A stretch of 63,441 nucleotides of DNA. Origin: Nostoc sp. LEGE 06077 (lineage in GTDB: Bacteria > Cyanobacteriota > Cyanobacteriia > Cyanobacteriales > Nostocaceae). The notes under the pieces were generated by a model. That model was not told the origin of the DNA, did no database searches, and was given only the letters and a program-made list of their open reading frames with translations. Shown piece after piece: positions 33,947 to 42,918 of this stretch. Where the stretch lies: the NCBI RefSeq assembly GCF_015207705.1, contig NZ_JADEWI010000041.1, forward strand, positions 1 through 63,441. Direction: 5' to 3'. Numbering within the stretch: the stretch's first letter is position 1; every line of letters begins with the position of its first letter. The translations under genes and the position numbers were made by a program.

Positions 33947-34765
33947 TTATAATTTTTGCGCTATGGCATACAAGACATCTACTGACAGTGAATGAACGTT
34001 ATTAGTCCGCAGATATTCTAAATTTGCTTGTCGAACACGTTCTCTTGCCGTAGGCTCAAGTTGGTCGATTGTACCTCGGAATCCCCCACCTAAAACGATT
34101 GTCCACCAATCTTCTGCGCTAGTCAGTTCATGAGTGCCTAGTTCTTCAAAAACCTCAACCTGTGTCGCGCCACCTGCTTCTAGTAGTGCTTGCAGCGAAG
34201 CCGGATCTGCAATCCTATCCCACGGTGTAAAACTCCGATATAAATCCGGGCGTTCAGTCTTAATCGCATCCCAGAATATTTGATTACCCGGTTCAAAAAC
34301 CTTCTTTCCCCAAGAGGTAATCGCTAGTTTTCCACCAGGGCGAACCATCCGCCAAAGTTCTTGAACTGCTGCCACCATATCAGGAACAAAGAAAATCCCG
34401 AAAACACAAACAACCGCGTCAAAGCTTGAAGATGTTAAACCTAAATTCTCAAAATCCCCAGAGCGAAACTCGATATTATCAAGACCTTGAAGTTGTGACT
34501 TATGACGCGCCAGTTCCAGCAGAGATTCAGCAATATCTATCCCTAAAACTCGACCATTAGAGCCTACACTTACTGCTGCTGGAATTGCAGAAGCACCAGT
34601 TCCACAACAAACATCCAATACGAAATTGCCTTTATTCAATGAGATCCGCTCAATAGTTTTTCGACCAAAACGATTCCAGAAAGATAAAGCCGGAGCATCA
34701 AAATAATCAGAAGCAGTATTAAAAATTGTTTTTGTCTTCTCTAGTGCCTCTTCTCTACTAACCAT
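33947..34765 (-). CDS. class I SAM-dependent methyltransferase
   Basis: This 272-residue protein (ATG at 34765) has the motif I VLDVCCGTGASAIPAA (near 50-62), motif II GRVLGIDIAESLLELA, and FDAVVCVFGIFFVPD and VRPGGKLAITSWG as motifs III-IV. It belongs to the UbiE-like/methyltransferase 11 group and transfers a methyl group from SAM. The substrate is unknown. It lies between rep and mob functions and is probably cargo. Confidence 0.85.
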   Translation of the reverse strand: MVSREEALEKTKTIFNTASDYFDAPALSFWNRFGRKTIERISLNKGNFVLDVCCGTGASAIPAAVSVGSNGRVLGIDIAESLLELARHKSQLQGLDNIEFRSGDFENLGLTSSSFDAVVCVFGIFFVPDMVAAVQELWRMVRPGGKLAITSWGKKVFEPGNQIFWDAIKTERPDLYRSFTPWDRIADPASLQALLEAGGATQVEVFEELGTHELTSAEDWWTIVLGGGFRGTIDQLEPTARERVRQANLEYLRTNNVHSLSVDVLYAIAQKL

Positions 34766-34835
34766 TAATTGCAATTACTCCTTGTCTGAAATAGTTATTC
34801 GTTTATATTTTGTCAACACTGCAAATTGCCTGCTG

Positions 34836-35237
34836 TTATTTCTTCTTGCCCTTCGTACTTTTTACAGGGGCTTCTTCAGCTTCGCTGCTTTCAATAACTG
34901 CTGACTGATTTTCAGTAGCCTCATTCTCTGACGTACTACTGTTGCTGCTTGGCTCTGCCTTGTGACGGCGACGGCTGCTTTTCTTCAACTCGCCTACTAA
35001 ATATTTGATTCTGCTGCCAGTCAAATTAATCCCCAGACCCTTCAACATTTCCGACACTTCATCGTAAGTGTAGCCATACTTGTCAGAAGTCAATTTCTCA
35101 ATGTACCGCCTCATCTGACGAATTGCTTCTCTGTCAGAGATATCTTCTCGCTCTTTTGGCTTCTGTCCTTTTAGCAGTTCGATGGCCTTATCAATCTTGC
35201 CCTTAGTGATTGCTTCTGAATTCTGATGCTCACTCAT
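34836..35237 (-). CDS. hypothetical HTH-like basic protein divergent from mobC
   Basis: The 133-residue protein has a helical N-terminal part, a segment like a winged helix (YGYTYDEVSEMLKGLGINLTGSRIKYLVGELKKSSRRR, about 55-92), then a Ser/Glu-rich tail ending KSTKGKKK. The position, facing away from the mob genes across a palindrome array, fits a relaxosome or regulatory protein. This is inferred from location. Confidence 0.65.
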   Translation of the reverse strand: MSEHQNSEAITKGKIDKAIELLKGQKPKEREDISDREAIRQMRRYIEKLTSDKYGYTYDEVSEMLKGLGINLTGSRIKYLVGELKKSSRRRHKAEPSSNSSTSENEATENQSAVIESSEAEEAPVKSTKGKKK

Positions 35238-35320
35238 GGTTATTTCATGACTATCAATTAACTGATAATTATCTCTTGTTTGAAAATATCTGATTCAAAA
35301 TCCTCAAAAAAATTGACTTA

Positions 35321-35680
35321 CCGCTACGCCGAACTAGCTTTTAGTTTGACGGCTACGCCTTTATTTTTACCCAACCTAATGCTTTAAAAAAATCGACTGT
35401 TACGGCTACGCCGAATTATCAATTTGTATTACAGCTTCGCTCTCACTATTTTTCTGTGTGCCAGCTTCGCTGTTATTATCCTTCAATCTAAGCCAAAAAA
35501 TCTAACTATTACAGCTACGCTGAATCTAGAATTTTCATATAGCAGCTTCGCTGTATTTACTTCCCTGTAGCGGCTACGCCGAACCAGAACTTACCTCCTG
35601 TTCGATTTTTGAAAATTCCGGCTACGCCGTTGATATATCTCTCTGTACGTTGTAGCATTGACAGCAGCACGGCTACGCCG
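35321..35680. repeat. array of ten 11-bp mini-palindromes
   Basis: Ten copies of CGGCTACGCCG, CAGCTTCGCTG or CAGCTACGCTG (some with one change) start at 35321, 35350, 35403, 35432, 35462, 35512, 35543, 35571, 35619 and 35670. Stem changes compensate each other (CGGC/GCCG or CAGC/GCTG) and the loop is TAC or TTC. Spacings are 28-31 or 48-53 bp. Confidence 0.85.
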
Positions 35681-35689
35681 CCCCTCGGC

Positions 35690-35836
35690 TCCTGGGGGCT
35701 GGCAACCTCACCCCCAAAATCTGGCCAGAAGCAAGCCGTGTCTTTTGCCTGCGGCAAACCTCGCTACGCTCGGACGACAGACTTGCCAAAGGGGGAAGTG
35801 TCCCCGCTTTGGAAACCCCCTCTAGTTGTTGCAGTT
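35690..35836. other. probable oriT region
   Basis: A stretch with short inverted words (GGGGGAAGTGTCCCC, TGCCTGCGGCAAA) immediately upstream of mobC and the relaxase gene. Origin of transfer normally lies here. The nick site cannot be named from sequence alone. Confidence 0.4.
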
Positions 35837-36238
35837 ATGCGCCCAAAACTGTCAAAAAACCTGCTTCGTACTAAGACATTGGAAGCTCGTGTCAACGCAA
35901 TCGAACACGAGATGATTAAGCAAAAAGCACAAGACGCGGGACTGAGTGTGGCAGAGTTCACAAGACGCAGCGCATTACTAAAACCACTACCAAGACGACT
36001 GAGTAAAATAACCCTGGCAACTTATAGAGAATTAGTCCACATCGGCAACAACATTAATCAACTCACCAGAGCAACAAACGCTGCCCTAAAAATGGGATTG
36101 CGACCACCAGCAGATCTGCAACAATTACAACAACTACATTTACTCCTACAACAAATTGGTCGGGAATTATCTTCTATTGAAACTGAAGTCACTGATGACG
36201 ATGACATTGACGATGAAGATAACGAGGAGTGGAAGTAA
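35837..36238 (+). CDS. mobC: MobC-type plasmid mobilisation (relaxosome) protein
   Basis: The 133-residue product from ATG 35837 (MRPKLSKNLLRTKTLEARVNAIEHEMI) carries an RHH-like front and the MobC family hallmark HIGNNINQLTRATN (about 68-82), ending in a very acidic tail (DDDDIDDEDNEEW). MobC binds oriT and helps the relaxase to reach single-stranded DNA. The stop lies 2 bp before the relaxase start. The frame continues upstream to 35609 through repeats; this is not thought to be translated. Confidence 0.85.
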   Translation: MRPKLSKNLLRTKTLEARVNAIEHEMIKQKAQDAGLSVAEFTRRSALLKPLPRRLSKITLATYRELVHIGNNINQLTRATNAALKMGLRPPADLQQLQQLHLLLQQIGRELSSIETEVTDDDDIDDEDNEEWK

Positions 36239-36240
36239 AA

Positions 36241-37773
36241 ATGATTGGCAACCAAACCAAAGGTAAAAGCTTTCGCGGACTCTTAGAATATCTCTCAAAT
36301 CGAGAAGAGTCATCTTTAATCGGTGGCAATATGTTTGGGAGAAATGCTCGTGAATTAGCCAAAGAATTCCGACTATCTCGACAACTAAATCCAGAAGCTA
36401 TGAAAGTAGTTCACCATGTTTCGCTTTCACTATCCCCAGGTGAAAGGCTAGACAATGATACTTGGTGCGAGATTGCCGATAAGTATATGGTGGCAATGGG
36501 TTATACATCTAATCAATATGCCATCTATCGCCACAACGACCACGACCATGATCATATACACATTTGCGCCAGCAGAATTAGTTTAGATGACGGCAAAATT
36601 ACCAGTGATAGTTGGGAGTATGTACGCTCAGAAAAAATCATTCGCCAGCTTGAGATGGAGTACGGTTTACAGCAGACTATTAGTAGTAAAGAGAAACTGA
36701 ACCGCGCACCAAGTATAGGGCAACAGCAACGAGTTGAAAGAGAACAACGCGAGTATGAACAGGGTTTAAGAGAAACAGTTCCCCAAAAGCCAATTAAAAG
36801 CCAACTAATTGAACTAATCGACCGAGCCGCAATAGACAAGCCAACCATGCCCCAACTGATAGAACGATTGCAACTGTTGGGTGTAGAAGTACGTCACGGT
36901 GTAACACGCAATGGGAAAAGTAAAGGCATCTCTTATTCGTGGAATGACCAAAAATTTAGCGGTACTTCCTTGGGGCCTGCCTACACCTTCCCAGGATTAC
37001 AAAAGCATAAAGAAATTGACTACCAGCCAGAACGTGATGATGAGCGCATTAACGTAGTTCTGTTGATTCCTTCTGTTCCACTGCCAATTGAGCAGGTAGA
37101 AAAGTTTCTTCAAGAGATTGAACTTAAACAAACTCAATGGGAGCCACCACCAGAAGATGAAAGTTTACGCCCAGTATTGCAAAATTACCTCACTCAAAAA
37201 CGCGGTTTAACCAATTTTCTTGTAGAGCCATTACAACGCCAGGGCTTAGGTTACATCGACCAACAGCAGCAGCATCGTGTGGTATTTATTAAGCGTTTAC
37301 TCAATGGTGAAAAGTCAGGCGCACTGGTTTGGGATACCCATCGAGAAGACAATCGCTGCATAGAGTACCCTGAAAATAGCGATCGCTCAAAGGGATGGTT
37401 TTACCTAAAATTGGGTGGAGAGCCTGACTCCCAAATCGAGAGAGTTATTTTGTGCGATTCTCCAATTGAGGCACTGTCAATTGCACATATTGATAGGGAT
37501 GCACACAAAGGACAACCACCAGTCAGAACAATGTATATGGCTGTTGATGATCCGAACTCGTTGCCCCTTGAATTGCTCAAGAATGTGAACAGAATTTCTT
37601 TGGCATTTAATAACGATGAACACGGCAATGAAACAGCGCAAGTCGTTCAAAAAATGCTACCGCAGGCTAAAAGAGTTGAACCGTCTGGGATGACTTGGAA
37701 TGAGATTTTGATTGAAGCGAAGCAGCGAGAAATCGAACAGCAGAAACAACGTTCTAGGGGTTTTAGTCGATGA
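36241..37773 (+). CDS. MobP-type relaxase with a C-terminal TOPRIM-like domain
   Basis: This 510-residue protein starts at ATG 36241. The relaxase domain (1-170) has the three-histidine metal site RHNDHDHDHIHI (near 98-107) and a possible catalytic Tyr early in the chain (FRGLLEYLSN). After a Gln/Glu-rich linker comes a DUF3991-like part (LQNYLTQKRGL) and a TOPRIM-like fold (VILCDSPIEALS; ISLAFNNDEHGNETA). Relaxases nick oriT and lead the strand into the recipient. A fused primase-like module could restart synthesis there. Confidence 0.85.
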   Translation: MIGNQTKGKSFRGLLEYLSNREESSLIGGNMFGRNARELAKEFRLSRQLNPEAMKVVHHVSLSLSPGERLDNDTWCEIADKYMVAMGYTSNQYAIYRHNDHDHDHIHICASRISLDDGKITSDSWEYVRSEKIIRQLEMEYGLQQTISSKEKLNRAPSIGQQQRVEREQREYEQGLRETVPQKPIKSQLIELIDRAAIDKPTMPQLIERLQLLGVEVRHGVTRNGKSKGISYSWNDQKFSGTSLGPAYTFPGLQKHKEIDYQPERDDERINVVLLIPSVPLPIEQVEKFLQEIELKQTQWEPPPEDESLRPVLQNYLTQKRGLTNFLVEPLQRQGLGYIDQQQQHRVVFIKRLLNGEKSGALVWDTHREDNRCIEYPENSDRSKGWFYLKLGGEPDSQIERVILCDSPIEALSIAHIDRDAHKGQPPVRTMYMAVDDPNSLPLELLKNVNRISLAFNNDEHGNETAQVVQKMLPQAKRVEPSGMTWNEILIEAKQREIEQQKQRSRGFSR

Positions 37774-37920
37774 GTCGTGTTGCGCCGACGAACTCGTTGC
37801 CGCTATCGCTCGACTCATGCGGTCTTCTGGACGGGCAGAGTTATCAATCGTTGGGCTGACTAGTCCCGCAAGCCCGCCCCGAAGACTCCGCGTTGCCGCA
37901 TGATTCGCAACGAGTTCTTA
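37768..37920. repeat. long imperfect inverted repeat after the relaxase gene
   Basis: GAACTCGTTGC (about 37789) pairs with GCAACGAGTTC (about 37907). Inside, ATGCGG(T)CTTC pairs with GAAGACTCCG, and a nested pair GATGAGTCG/CGACTCAT lies on the left arm. The whole can fold into a long cruciform. It may be a terminator, an MITE-like element or a recombination site. Confidence 0.55.
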
Positions 37921-38044
37921 AATCTTGGAGTTGACAGAACTATAAACGGGGTCATTGTGCTATATTGCACCTTACTCATGCAACCCAGCTAAAGCAGTTG
38001 AGGGTAGTTCAAAGCTAATTGCAAGAACTAATCGACCCGTTACT

Positions 38045-38293
38045 TCATTCCTCACCTTCCTTTTGATCTGTGCTAAACAAGTTAGTTGCCTTACTTCCCA
38101 AAAGCCCAAAAATAGCACCAATGCCCATATTCCATGTAGTGTTGCAAATTTCAAATACGCGAGTTTGCTCAGGAGAGAGTTCCTTTTGAAAGGCTAACAA
38201 AACTGAAGAACCACCAGAGAGGATAGTGAGAAAGATGACTGCAAAAAAGACCTGCTGGAAAGGATGTATAGTTTTGTTGTTCATCCTACGCAT
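38045..38293 (-). CDS. small membrane protein divergent from the NACHT gene
   Basis: An 82-residue protein with two hydrophobic segments (FFAVIFLTILSGGSSVLLAF and TWNMGIGAIFGLLGS) and an acidic tail. It starts about 150 bp from, and divergent to, the NACHT NTPase gene. This may be a chance neighbour or a membrane partner. Start at 38293 or 38284. Confidence 0.55.
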   Translation of the reverse strand: MRRMNNKTIHPFQQVFFAVIFLTILSGGSSVLLAFQKELSPEQTRVFEICNTTWNMGIGAIFGLLGSKATNLFSTDQKEGEE

Positions 38294-38442
38294 AACCTCA
38301 TTAATGACAATGCGTCTATCTTATAGAATGTGAATTAGAAGTTCAGTCTATGTAAGCATTCTAAGCGGTATCACTTATGCTGATTTTTGATATGAGTTGA
38401 GTTTGAGAATTGCTATAACAGGTGTAATGTCTCAATCAGATT

Positions 38443-40758
38443 ATGGTAGGACGATCACTCAAAGCTACTGAAGCAGGTATTACAAAAGCAGAGACGGCAC
38501 TAACCAGTAAGGGTTGGAGCCGCCAAGAATTAGCTGAGTGTACTACTGTTGCTGGAAAAGTAGCAACTCAGGGCATCGACATTCAGGTAATTCACAAATT
38601 CTTTACAGGTAAACCAGTTGATCGGCGATATTTTGTAGCAATCTGCAAAGCCTTAGAACTAAGTTGGGAAGAGATTTCAGGACTGCCTCCAGCCCCTACG
38701 GGTTCAAGTCAAACAGATAGCAATGATCTGTTAGAAATTGAAAATCTGGTAGTAAGGATTCGGCTTAGACTTCGACCTGATATTCAAGAACAATGTGGCA
38801 AGATGCGAGTGCTAGACATGAACCAACCAATTGGTTTAGAAGATATTTATACCGATGTCAATATCCTAGATACAATTACAGGAAATAGGCGACTAGAACT
38901 TAGTGAATTACTCAGGGATTTTGATCCAGAATCAGAAGATTTTGAACGTTGTGGGTTGAGTAGAGTTGTTGAAAAACGAGTACCAGGTTTGGATGTGGTA
39001 AGGCGATATCCTAAGTTAATGGTTTTAGGAAAGCCTGGTGCTGGAAAGACAACATTCCTGAAGTATTTAGCAATTCAATGTATTCGAGGAGAATTTCAAG
39101 CTCAAAAAATTCCAATTTTTATTACTCTTAAAGACTTTGCTGAAACAATAAATAAACCTACACTGCTTGAATATATTAAAAAAATGTTTACCTTCTATGA
39201 GGTAACTGAGGAAGAATTCAATAAATTATTAGTCAATCGTAGGTTGTTAATATTACTCGACGGCTTAGATGAAGTAAGGGAAGAAGATAGAAAAAGAATT
39301 TCAAAGGATGTTGAAGAATTTTCTCGTCAGTACTTCTTCTCTGAAGATTTCAGAATTGATCAAAGAAACTTCCTGGCTGAAAGAACAGCAAAATTCAGTA
39401 AATTAGAAGAAATACAGACTGAAAGGAGATTATCTAGAACAAGTAAAGATTCTCTTTTCATTCTATTGGAAGAAATTAACTGTTCAATTATCTTTGAGGA
39501 CATAGTAGCCCTGAAATATTTAGATAAAAAAGGATTGGATAAGGATCTTAATGGTAGAAGCAGAGATCAAATAAAAAACAAAATAAGTGAAAATTTTAAT
39601 AAAGTTTACCCAGATTTATCAGAACAAATAGATCAAGGGCTAAATTTTTTATCAGATCGAAATTCAAATAAAAATTATAGCAATAACTTCATCATTACTT
39701 GTCGTATCGCAGCAAGAGAGTTTTACTTTAAAGAATTTACAGAAGTCGAGGTTGCGGATTTTGATGATAAACAAATTAAAATTTTCTCTCAAAAATGGTT
39801 TCAGCGCAAGAACCCTTTAAGAGGGAAAGATTTTATTCAGAAACTAGACAATCAAAGATCAGTTAAAGAATTAGCCATTAATCCTTTGCTGTTAACTTTA
39901 TTTTGTTTGGTATTTGAAACATCTTCTGATTTTCCCACAAATCGTTCTGAACTTTATGAAGAAGGTGTTTCAGTTTTATTAAAAAAATGGGATGCCGAAC
40001 GTAGTATTGAACGAGATATTGTTTATAGAAGGCTATCTACAGCTCGTAAAGAAGATTTACTAAGCCATATCGCTTGGATAACTTTTAACAAGAAAGATTA
40101 TTTCTTTAAGCAAAAACAAGCCGAGCTATATATAGCTGAATACATTCAAAATTTGCCTGGAGCTAGAACAAATTCACAAGCTTTACATTTTGACAGTGAA
40201 GTGGTTTTGAAATCAATTGAAGCACAGCATGGTTTGTTAGTAGAAAGAGCAAAAGGAATATATTCTTTCTCGCATTTGACTTTTCATGAGTATTTTACTG
40301 CTAGGAGAACTGTTACTATATCAGATCCGAAAGCTTTGGAAGATTTCTTAGGATATTTAGTGGAACACATGACGGAAAAACGATGGAGAGAGGTTATTCT
40401 ACTTGCAGTTGGAATGCTACCCAGTGCAGATCGTCTGTTTCAATTAATGAAACAACGAACAGATGAGAAGATAAAAAATCATAAAAATAGCGATAAGCTA
40501 TGTGCTTTCTTGACGCAGATAAAACAAAAATCTCTTCCTGCGGATGTACCTTACCAAGCAGCACTGAAAGCCTTATATTTTTCTCTTTTTCAAGATTCTA
40601 AAACCTCTTGTGAGCAAGGTTTTACAAGTGAGGAGATGGAATTACTTAAAGAGTATCACGAAGCCAATAGGCTTTTGATGACGTTTATTAATAGTGATTG
40701 CTACGTTACGCTTAAAGTGCGGCAAGATATTGAAAAAAATCTATTGTTGCCTAGATAA
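38443..40758 (+). CDS. HTH-NACHT STAND NTPase (defence-like)
   Basis: This 771-residue protein has an N-terminal helix-turn-helix-like part (SLKATEAGITKAETALTSKGWSRQELAE, VIHKFFTGKPVDRRYFVAICKAL, residues 5-85), then a NACHT module: Walker A LGKPGAGKTTFLK (about 195), Walker B LLILLDGLDEV (about 270), a long insertion (300-410) and the later NACHT motifs NPLLLTLFCLVFE and FSHLTFHEYFTARR. There is a short helical end without LRR, TPR or WD repeats. Bacterial NACHT proteins include phage-sensing defence ATPases. In cyanobacteria the HTH-NACHT type is common, and its trigger is unknown. Confidence 0.85.
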   Translation: MVGRSLKATEAGITKAETALTSKGWSRQELAECTTVAGKVATQGIDIQVIHKFFTGKPVDRRYFVAICKALELSWEEISGLPPAPTGSSQTDSNDLLEIENLVVRIRLRLRPDIQEQCGKMRVLDMNQPIGLEDIYTDVNILDTITGNRRLELSELLRDFDPESEDFERCGLSRVVEKRVPGLDVVRRYPKLMVLGKPGAGKTTFLKYLAIQCIRGEFQAQKIPIFITLKDFAETINKPTLLEYIKKMFTFYEVTEEEFNKLLVNRRLLILLDGLDEVREEDRKRISKDVEEFSRQYFFSEDFRIDQRNFLAERTAKFSKLEEIQTERRLSRTSKDSLFILLEEINCSIIFEDIVALKYLDKKGLDKDLNGRSRDQIKNKISENFNKVYPDLSEQIDQGLNFLSDRNSNKNYSNNFIITCRIAAREFYFKEFTEVEVADFDDKQIKIFSQKWFQRKNPLRGKDFIQKLDNQRSVKELAINPLLLTLFCLVFETSSDFPTNRSELYEEGVSVLLKKWDAERSIERDIVYRRLSTARKEDLLSHIAWITFNKKDYFFKQKQAELYIAEYIQNLPGARTNSQALHFDSEVVLKSIEAQHGLLVERAKGIYSFSHLTFHEYFTARRTVTISDPKALEDFLGYLVEHMTEKRWREVILLAVGMLPSADRLFQLMKQRTDEKIKNHKNSDKLCAFLTQIKQKSLPADVPYQAALKALYFSLFQDSKTSCEQGFTSEEMELLKEYHEANRLLMTFINSDCYVTLKVRQDIEKNLLLPR

Positions 40759-40921
40759 GTCAAATAGAATGACTCTTACAGAAATTCCACCACCTGTAGC
40801 GTAAACAGCATAACAATCGTAAAATCAGCCTTGACCGTAGTTAGAGATTTAACTGCGGATGAATTGTATATTGGTGGTGAGATTTACCCAATATAAAAAT
40901 AAACATTGCAAATTTACATAT

Positions 40922-40947
40922 CACCGTTATCTTAGGTTGTAACGGTG
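40922..40947. promoter_or_regulatory. inverted repeat in front of parA
   Basis: CACCGTTA and TAACGGTG (8 bp each) flank 10 bp, 18 bp before the parA ATG. It is a candidate operator or centromere half-site for the ParA/ParB pair. Confidence 0.5.
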
Positions 40948-40965
40948 CAGTAAACCAACTCACTT

Positions 40966-41721
40966 ATGAGCCGAATCATCGCAGTTTTTAATCAGGCGGG
41001 AGGTGTTGCCAAAACCACCCTTACCCAAAACCTGGGCTACCAACTAGCACAACTGAATCATCGTGTGCTGCTGATCGACATCGACCCCCAAGCCAGCTTA
41101 ACTATCTTTATGGGCTTGGTTCCAAGAGACATAGAGCGAACTGTCAACAATGCCATTGTGGATGAACAACCCTTGCCAATTCATGAAGGGATTCATGGCA
41201 TGGATTTAGCCCCGGCTAACATCTCTCTGGCTACGGCAGAAATGCAATTGGTTAGTGCTTCCATGCGGGATTTCCGCCTCAGAGAAGCCATCGAACCAAT
41301 TGAACCAGATTACGATTTTATCTTAATAGATTGCCCTCCAAGTTTAGGTTTACTCTCTTACATATCTCTGGTTGCTGCCACCCATGTTCTCGTTCCTCTA
41401 GAAACCCATTTCAAAGCTTTTGAGGGTACAGGCGAATTATTAAAAACTGTCGCTACCGTCCGCAATAAGCCCAACCGTAAATTACAAATCGCTGGGTTTG
41501 TACCCACAAAATATGATGCCCGTAACTCTCAAGACACTCGTACCTTAGCAGCCATCACCGAACAACTAGCAAGCGCCGGAACAGTCTTTGCCCCAATTCC
41601 TCGCTCTACCGCTTTTGTTGATGCTTCAGAGGAACGAATGCCTTTGGCAGTTTATGACCCAAAGCACCCATCTGTTGCCATCTTGAAAAAAATAGCCCTT
41701 AGCTTAGAATCATTAAAATGA
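40966..41721 (+). CDS. parA: ParA partition ATPase
   Basis: A 251-residue ParA/Soj protein. The deviant Walker A motif lies at the N-terminus (NQAGGVAKTTLTQNLG, residues 8-23); the Walker A' is LLIDIDPQAS, and Walker B is FILIDCPPSLG. It lacks an N-terminal HTH (type Ib-like length). ATP-dependent binding to the nucleoid moves plasmid copies apart. Its stop overlaps the start of parB by 4 bp. Confidence 0.93.
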   Translation: MSRIIAVFNQAGGVAKTTLTQNLGYQLAQLNHRVLLIDIDPQASLTIFMGLVPRDIERTVNNAIVDEQPLPIHEGIHGMDLAPANISLATAEMQLVSASMRDFRLREAIEPIEPDYDFILIDCPPSLGLLSYISLVAATHVLVPLETHFKAFEGTGELLKTVATVRNKPNRKLQIAGFVPTKYDARNSQDTRTLAAITEQLASAGTVFAPIPRSTAFVDASEERMPLAVYDPKHPSVAILKKIALSLESLK

Positions 41722-42830
41722 CACGCACCAAAACCACCCGACCCCTCAAAAGCAAAATTGAAGTACCTTGGGACACCACAGGCGGATTGAATGCTGGTTC
41801 TCCCCAAGCCATGCCGTTAGACCAGATTGTTCTGCCCCCGAATCAACCGCGCCGTTACTTTGACGCAGAAGCGTTAAAGCAGTTAACAGAATCCATCAAG
41901 CAGCATGGCATCCTGCAACCTCTGTTAGTCCGCCCCCTGGATGGAGAAAAACACGAATTAGTTGCAGGAGAACGTCGCTATCGTGCCGCCCAAGAGATTG
42001 GTTTAAAAGAAGTCCCCGTTGTCATTAGGCAATTAGACGACAATGCAGCTTTTCAACTGGCACTGATAGAAAACTTGCTGCGGGAAGACCTGAACCCAGT
42101 TGAAGAAACCGAAGGCATCCTGCATTTGCTGGCTCTTAAACTAGGTCGAAGCGTTGAGGATATACCCCCATTATTACGCCGCTTGCAACACGAACGTAAA
42201 GAAGCTGCCTTGTCTTCCAATAACGTTATTGGAAAACCAGAATCAGCTTCAGATGATGCGAGTTCGGATGATGTTGTCAAAGATGAATCCGAGAAATTAG
42301 ATGATGACAATAATGTTATTGGGGAACAGGAATCGAACTCAGAAAAAACTTCCAATAACGTTATTGGAAAAGGCGGAGACCATGAACAGCAAGGCTCACC
42401 CTCAGTAAATTCAGACCTCAAAGTTGTTGAGGCAGTGTTTGAAGGCTTAGGTTTAATGACTTGGGAATCATTTGCTAATAACCGCCTGCCACTGCTCAAC
42501 CTTCCAGAAGATATCCTTGATGCACTAAGGGAAGGTTCACTTGAGTACACCAAAGCCAAAGCCATTGCCCAAATTACCCAGTTGAATGAGCGTGTTGAGT
42601 TTTTAGAACAAGCTATTGCTAACAAATGGTCATTAAGCGAAATCAGACAGCGCATTAGTGAGAAGAAAGCCGCCACGTCTACCGAAAACACCGAGCCGAA
42701 AAATTATAAAGAGCGTTTTACTGCTGCGACCACCAAGTTAAGAAAATCACGCATTTGGTCAGACCCTAAAAAACGCAAGCAAATAGAAAAATTGTTGGCG
42801 CAACTGGAAACGCTCACAAATGTTGAGTGA
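41718..42830 (+). CDS. parB: ParB partition protein with embedded palindromes
   Basis: This 370-residue protein has the ParB/Sulfiredoxin-like N-domain: MPLDQIVLPPNQPRRYFD, HGILQPLLVRP, LVAGERRYRAAQEIGL (G-E-R-R) and FQLALIENLLREDLNPVEE. The usual HTH spacer is interrupted by an acidic Asn-rich insert (about 165-225) in which SNNVIGK occurs twice and NNVIGE once, because the DNA there is palindromic. A C-terminal region follows. It binds parS and loads a CTP-dependent clamp in known relatives. The insert is odd. Confidence 0.9.
   Translation: MTRTKTTRPLKSKIEVPWDTTGGLNAGSPQAMPLDQIVLPPNQPRRYFDAEALKQLTESIKQHGILQPLLVRPLDGEKHELVAGERRYRAAQEIGLKEVPVVIRQLDDNAAFQLALIENLLREDLNPVEETEGILHLLALKLGRSVEDIPPLLRRLQHERKEAALSSNNVIGKPESASDDASSDDVVKDESEKLDDDNNVIGEQESNSEKTSNNVIGKGGDHEQQGSPSVNSDLKVVEAVFEGLGLMTWESFANNRLPLLNLPEDILDALREGSLEYTKAKAIAQITQLNERVEFLEQAIANKWSLSEIRQRISEKKAATSTENTEPKNYKERFTAATTKLRKSRIWSDPKKRKQIEKLLAQLETLTNVE
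42215..42369. repeat. perfect 20-bp palindromes inside parB
   Basis: TTCCAATAACGTTATTGGAA occurs at 42215-42234 and at 42350-42369 (135 bp apart). A degenerate copy (CAATAATGTTATTG) lies at about 42308-42321. All are in the same reading frame and encode NNVIG. They may be binding sites (for example parS-like) placed within the gene. Confidence 0.8.
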
Positions 42831-42918
42831 CATTACCTACCCATAGCATGATGCAGAAAACAGAAGATTGAAATATTTTTGATACTTAGCTTGTGTTCCT
42901 TTTTAAGTTTAAGTCCCT

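Noticed and set aside
35321-35680. CRISPR array
   Set aside because: Units are 11-bp palindromes with irregular 17-42 bp gaps, not 23-47 bp repeats with constant spacers, and there are no cas genes.
37768-37920. Integron attC site
   Set aside because: The ends lack the RYYYAAC/GTTRRRY boxes and no integron integrase is nearby, so only a structured element is reported.
42053-42691. 212-codon minus-strand frame within parB
   Set aside because: It is Ser/Leu-rich and antisense to a clear ParB; it arises from codon bias of the opposite strand.
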